Made by a program: the position numbers and the translations under genes | DNA from: Chloroflexota bacterium | GTDB lineage: Bacteria; Chloroflexota; Anaerolineae; Promineifilales; Promineifilaceae | Length of the DNA: 64,000 nucleotides | Direction: 5' to 3' | Assembly (NCBI GenBank): GCA_014584575.1 | Contig: JACTMP010000035.1 | Location: forward strand, 3,994-67,993 | Part shown: positions 60,211 through 64,000 of the stretch, in pieces | Numbering within the stretch: position 1 is the first letter of the stretch | Layout: each line of letters opens with the position of its first letter | The notes under the pieces: model-generated | The model's database searches: none | What the model was told of the DNA's origin: nothing | What the model saw: the letters and a program-made list of their open reading frames with translations, nothing else

Positions 60211-63200
60211 ATGAAATCCCACACCCTCGGCCCCTATGAATTGTTAGAAGAAGTTGGTTATGGCGGCATGGCTACGGTCTACCGCGCCCACCAGCCGAGC
60301 GTGGAGCGAGATGTGGCCGTCAAAGTGATTTTGCGGGCGCGGCTGGATGACCCCGAAGCGGTGCAGCGCTTCCAGCGCGAAGCCCGCCTCATCGCCCGGT
60401 TGGAGCATCCCCACATCCTGCCCGTATATGACTTCGACGGCCGTCACGATCCCCCCTACATCGTCATGCGCTATCTGGACAGTGGCACCCTGCGCGACGT
60501 GATGGGTCGCGGCGCACTGCCCCTCACCGAAGTCAGCTACCTGATGCAGCAAATCGGCTCCGCCCTCGACTACGCCCACCGCCAGGGCATCGTCCACCGC
60601 GACATCAAACCCTCCAACATCATGATTGACCGCGACGGCAACGCCTTTGTCACCGACTTCGGCATTGCCCGCATGGTCTCCGGCGGCCAACACATCACCA
60701 TGACCGGCGCCCTCATGGGCACCCCCGCCTACATGTCCCCCGAACAGGCGCAGGGCAACATGAACCTGGATCACCGCGCCGACATCTACTCCCTGGGCGT
60801 CATCCTCTTCCAGATGCTCACCGGCGACCTGCCCTTTGCCCACGACAACAACTTCAGCGTCTTGATGATGCACGTCAACGAACCCATCCCCAGCGCCATC
60901 CAGCGTAACCCGGAACTACCGCCAGCCATTGACCACATCATCCAGCGCGTCCTGGCTAAAAAAGCAGACGACCGTTACCAGTCGGCGTTGGAACTGGCCA
61001 GGGCGGTAGCGATGGCCGTGGGCGCGACCATTTCCGTAGCCCCCACCCGGCTGCGGCTGCTGGTGGAAGATTCGGCCATTGCCCGCGGCGCAACCCCCGC
61101 CACCGGCAGCAGCACCGGCAGCCGCACCGCCAGCGAACAAAACAAGACGATCACCGCCTTGTACGCCAGCGTCGCCGAATATGCCGAACTGGTAGACGAA
61201 ACGGGTGGTAGTGAACAGGTACGGCGGGCGCTAAAGGATTGGTGGACGGCCGTAGACCAGACCATCGCCGAATACGGTGGCCGCATCTTCAGCCGCTCCG
61301 AAGACACCATGATGGTCATCTGGGGGGCCGACCTGACCCGCGAAGACGACGCCGAACGCGCCGTGCGCGCCGCCCTGGCGCTGCAAACCGCCATGCACCG
61401 GCAAAGCGCCGCCTACCTGGGCGAAGACGACGACGAACCGCTGCCGCTCAACATCGGCCTGAACACCGGTCTGGCACTGCTGACGCCCGACGAAGAAAGC
61501 GGCGACTACACTGCCAGCGGCGCGACTATCAGCCTGACCAACCGCCTCATGCAGCAAGCCGACGGCCTCATCCTCATCACCCACAACACCTACAGCCAGG
61601 TGCGCGGCGTTTTTGAGATGGAGCCGGACACGCCGCTCAAACTGCGCCGCAGCCAGGACACTATGCAGGTCTACCGCGTCCGCTCCGCCAAACCACGCGC
61701 CTTCCGCCGCGGCGCTCGCGGCGTGGAAGGGGTGGAAACGCAGCTCGTGGGCCGCGAAAGTGAAGTGAAGGCGCTGCAAAACGCCTTTATGGATGCGGTT
61801 GAAGATGAGGAGACACAAATTGTGACCATCGTCAGCGAGGCCGGATTGGGCAAATCCCGCCTACTGTATGAATTTGTCAACTGGTCAGACCTGCGCCCGG
61901 AAATCTTCTGGGTGATGCGTGGCCGCGCTACCCCGGAAATGACCAACCGCCCCTATGCCCTGCTGCGCGATCTGGTCTCCTTTCGCTACGAAATTCAAGA
62001 CACGGACAGCCCGGCCACTGCCCGGCAAAAGCTGGAAGAAGGCATCCGGCAACATGCGGGTGAAAATGAGCCAATGGCTCATCTGCTGGGCCACCTGGTC
62101 GGTTTTGATTTTTCGGCCAGCCCACACGTGAAGGGGCTGCTGGGCGACCCGCAGCAGTTGACGGAGCGGGCACGGCAGATGTTTATCCGCTGGATCGAGG
62201 CGTTGTGTGCTCGCAACCCGGTGGTGATGGAAGTGGAGGATGTGCATCTGGCCGATGACGCCTCGCTGGATTTGCTCACCGACCTGGCGGCGCAGCACGA
62301 CGATTTGCCGCTGCTGATGATTTGTCTGGCACGGCCGTCCCTCTATGAGCGGCGTCCGGCGTGGGGTGCAGGTCAATCGTTCCATACCCGGCTGGAGCTA
62401 CGGCCGTTAGACCGGCGCGAAAGCCGCAATCTGGTGCGTGAACTGCTGCAAAAAGTGGCCGATGTGCCCAGAGCTTTGCGTGACCTGCTGGTGGAACGCG
62501 CCGAAGGCAACCCGCTCTACATGGAAGAGCTGGTCAAAATGCTCATTGACGACCGCGTCATCATCAAACAAAACGACGATGCCTGGGCCGTAGAAGAAGA
62601 GCGGCTGGGCCACCTGGAAGTGCCCGCCACCCTGGTCGGGCTGCTGCAAGCGCGGCTGGACAGCCTGCTCTACCCGGAGAAACTCACCCTGCAACGCGCC
62701 GCCGTCGTCGGCCGCCTCTTTTACGATTCGGCACTCATGGCCCTTGACCAGGCCGATGAGTTTCACGTGGACAATTTGCCCGCCATTTTAGACCGGCTGG
62801 TGGCTCAGGATTTCATCTACGAACGGGAAACCACCGCCTTTGCCGGGACGACGGAATACATTTTTGGCAAGACGATGCTGCAAGACGTAATTTTAAGCAC
62901 GTTGCTGCGCCGCCAGCAGGAGCGGTATAACCGTGCCGCCGCTCTCTGGTTGGTGGAAGCCAGCGGGGTGCGGGCCGGCGAGTATTATGGCCTGATTGCC
63001 GATTATTTTGAAAAGGCGGGTGATTATGAACAGGCGGGCAGCTATTTGCAGCAAGCCGGGGAACAGGCATTGAAGCTGAGCGCCTACGCCAACGGTCGTG
63101 CCCTCTTTGAACGCGCCCTGACTCTGTTACCGGCGGAAAGCGCTACCCGGCTCATCCTGTTTTTGCGCCTGGGCGAGGCCCGCTTTTTCCTGGGCGATTA

Positions 63201-64000
63201 CGCTGCCGCCCGATCATCACTGGAATCGGCGCTGAAGATGGCGCGGGCGCGGCAGGATGGACCACACACCGCCGACGCGCTCTACTGGCTCAGCCAGACG
63301 GCCGTGCTGCAAGGCAATTACCCCCAGGCGCAAACCTACCTGGAAGAGAGTCTGCCCCTGGCCCGCGCCGGTGCGGACGCGGAAACGCTGGCACAGGTGC
63401 TGTATGGGTTGGGAGATGTGCAGTGGCGCGAGGGGCATAATGACACGGCCGTGGCCCTGCTGCACGAATGTCTGGAACTCAGCCGCCGCGCCAATCTGCC
63501 CACCCAGGAGCTATTTGCCCTCAACCGGCTGGGCGCAGTGGCCGTCGTCACCGGCGACTGGGAGCGTGCCAATGAACTCTATTCCCAGATATTGACCAAA
63601 TCGCGGCAGGTGGGCAATCGGGAGCGGGAAGCGTCGGCGTTGAACAACCTGGGCGTGGTTGCCTATGAACGCGGGGATTGGCAGACGACGGTGGATTACG
63701 GCCAACAGGCGCTGCAACTGGCGCGGGAAACGGGGCAGCAGCAATTCATCTCCCTGCTGCTGAACAATCTGGCCGATGTGCTGCTACGGCTGGATGATTT
63801 TGATACCGCCCGGCGTTACCTGCACGAAGCCATCACCGTCGCCCGGCAGATTGGGGCCACGCCGCACGTACTCACCGGCGTGCAAACCTCTGGCCTGCTG
63901 CTGGCCCGCCAGGGCGACCGGGATCGGGGTCTGGCGCTGATTGGCCTGAGCCTGAACCACCCCTCGGCTACCCCGGAACACCACCGCACCGCCCACGACT
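60211..64000 (+). CDS. Giant Ser/Thr kinase-cyclase-homology-ATPase-TPR protein (3' end outside window)
   Basis: Open from the ATG at 60211 to the window end (1263 codons, no stop). Residues ~10-265 are an intact Hanks-type kinase: GYGGMATVYRA glycine loop, Lys38 in VAVKVI, HRDIKPSN with Asp131, and DFG from 149. Residues ~310-500 resemble a class III nucleotide cyclase (EYGGRIFSRSEDTMMVIWGA, LNIGLNTGLAL) but the metal-binding Asp positions are not conserved, so it is probably inactive. An AAA/STAND-type ATPase follows (Walker A SEAGLGKSRL, Lys548; VVMEVEDVHLADD as Walker B). From ~900 TPR-like repeats run to the end. The domain order suggests a signal-integrating hub. Confidence 0.88.
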   Translation, partial: MKSHTLGPYELLEEVGYGGMATVYRAHQPSVERDVAVKVILRARLDDPEAVQRFQREARLIARLEHPHILPVYDFDGRHDPPYIVMRYLDSGTLRDVMGRGALPLTEVSYLMQQIGSALDYAHRQGIVHRDIKPSNIMIDRDGNAFVTDFGIARMVSGGQHITMTGALMGTPAYMSPEQAQGNMNLDHRADIYSLGVILFQMLTGDLPFAHDNNFSVLMMHVNEPIPSAIQRNPELPPAIDHIIQRVLAKKADDRYQSALELARAVAMAVGATISVAPTRLRLLVEDSAIARGATPATGSSTGSRTASEQNKTITALYASVAEYAELVDETGGSEQVRRALKDWWTAVDQTIAEYGGRIFSRSEDTMMVIWGADLTREDDAERAVRAALALQTAMHRQSAAYLGEDDDEPLPLNIGLNTGLALLTPDEESGDYTASGATISLTNRLMQQADGLILITHNTYSQVRGVFEMEPDTPLKLRRSQDTMQVYRVRSAKPRAFRRGARGVEGVETQLVGRESEVKALQNAFMDAVEDEETQIVTIVSEAGLGKSRLLYEFVNWSDLRPEIFWVMRGRATPEMTNRPYALLRDLVSFRYEIQDTDSPATARQKLEEGIRQHAGENEPMAHLLGHLVGFDFSASPHVKGLLGDPQQLTERARQMFIRWIEALCARNPVVMEVEDVHLADDASLDLLTDLAAQHDDLPLLMICLARPSLYERRPAWGAGQSFHTRLELRPLDRRESRNLVRELLQKVADVPRALRDLLVERAEGNPLYMEELVKMLIDDRVIIKQNDDAWAVEEERLGHLEVPATLVGLLQARLDSLLYPEKLTLQRAAVVGRLFYDSALMALDQADEFHVDNLPAILDRLVAQDFIYERETTAFAGTTEYIFGKTMLQDVILSTLLRRQQERYNRAAALWLVEASGVRAGEYYGLIADYFEKAGDYEQAGSYLQQAGEQALKLSAYANGRALFERALTLLPAESATRLILFLRLGEARFFLGDYAAARSSLESALKMARARQDGPHTADALYWLSQTAVLQGNYPQAQTYLEESLPLARAGADAETLAQVLYGLGDVQWREGHNDTAVALLHECLELSRRANLPTQELFALNRLGAVAVVTGDWERANELYSQILTKSRQVGNREREASALNNLGVVAYERGDWQTTVDYGQQALQLARETGQQQFISLLLNNLADVLLRLDDFDTARRYLHEAITVARQIGATPHVLTGVQTSGLLLARQGDRDRGLALIGLSLNHPSATPEHHRTAHD

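Overview
The window looks like a chromosomal segment of a Chloroflexota bacterium, probably Anaerolineae/Ardenticatenia-like. This is an inference from gene content and style; no rRNA or marker set is present. Clues are the moderately high GC, a eukaryote-type UDPGP uridylyltransferase, DUF711, an effector-associated (death-like) domain protein, membrane-anchored LysM and SH3 proteins with Pro/Thr linkers, a kinase-cyclase-ATPase-TPR giant, and intergenic spacers full of 7-8 bp tandem repeats that fold into hairpins. The palindromic octamer ACGGCCGT is enormously over-represented, mostly inside genes, where it is read as Thr-Ala-Val, Asp/Asn-Gly-Arg or Arg-Pro.

Layout. 0.1-4.1 kb: a NarL-type two-component pair and an orphan ABC ATPase. 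4.2-8.5 kb: site-2 protease, HEAT-repeat protein, AEC transporter and MA-type peptidase. 8.5-13.7 kb (minus): MurE-like ligase, hybrid histidine kinase, DUF711. 13.9-21.8 kb (plus): a redox/sulfur locus of zinc-ribbon protein, ArsR regulator, octaheme tetrathionate reductase-like cytochrome, heptaheme-cytochrome b fusion, two YeeE/YedE sulfur transporters (one with a rhodanese domain lacking its cysteine) and a methyltransferase. 21.8-28.8 kb: TrmH methylase, UbiA prenyltransferase, two Nudix hydrolases, a C39-like/SH3 protein, UspA, UDPGP and a TPR protein. 29-46.7 kb: mostly housekeeping genes (Xer recombinase overlapping PNP, RsmD, membrane glycosyltransferase-like protein, SucCD, OsmC, LysM protein, MBL hydrolase, MOP-type transporter, EAD protein, Tex, a PPi-type phosphofructokinase). 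46.7-53.2 kb (minus): a 1716-residue secreted NucH-type nuclease and a D-2-hydroxyacid dehydrogenase. 53.3-55.4 kb: selenide water dikinase with an in-frame UGA, and an Rmd-like reductase. 55.4-58.6 kb: a defence-type island with a broken glycosyltransferase stub, MNT-HEPN pair and restriction-modification pair. 58.7-64 kb: class II aldolase and a giant kinase that runs off the window.

The most interesting points are: (i) the ACGGCCGT octamer and its absence from the 55.3-57.5 kb island; (ii) UGA decoded as selenocysteine in SelD, with a hairpin just downstream; (iii) the ArsR/octaheme/heptaheme-cyt b/YeeE locus, with CRP-like and ArsR-like operator palindromes upstream; (iv) a family of 33-34 bp palindromes with AGAC...GTCT ends, one copy sitting in frame inside a cytochrome gene; (v) several genes with a -10 box only 6-9 nt before the ATG, suggesting leaderless transcripts. 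No tRNA, rRNA or CRISPR array was seen.
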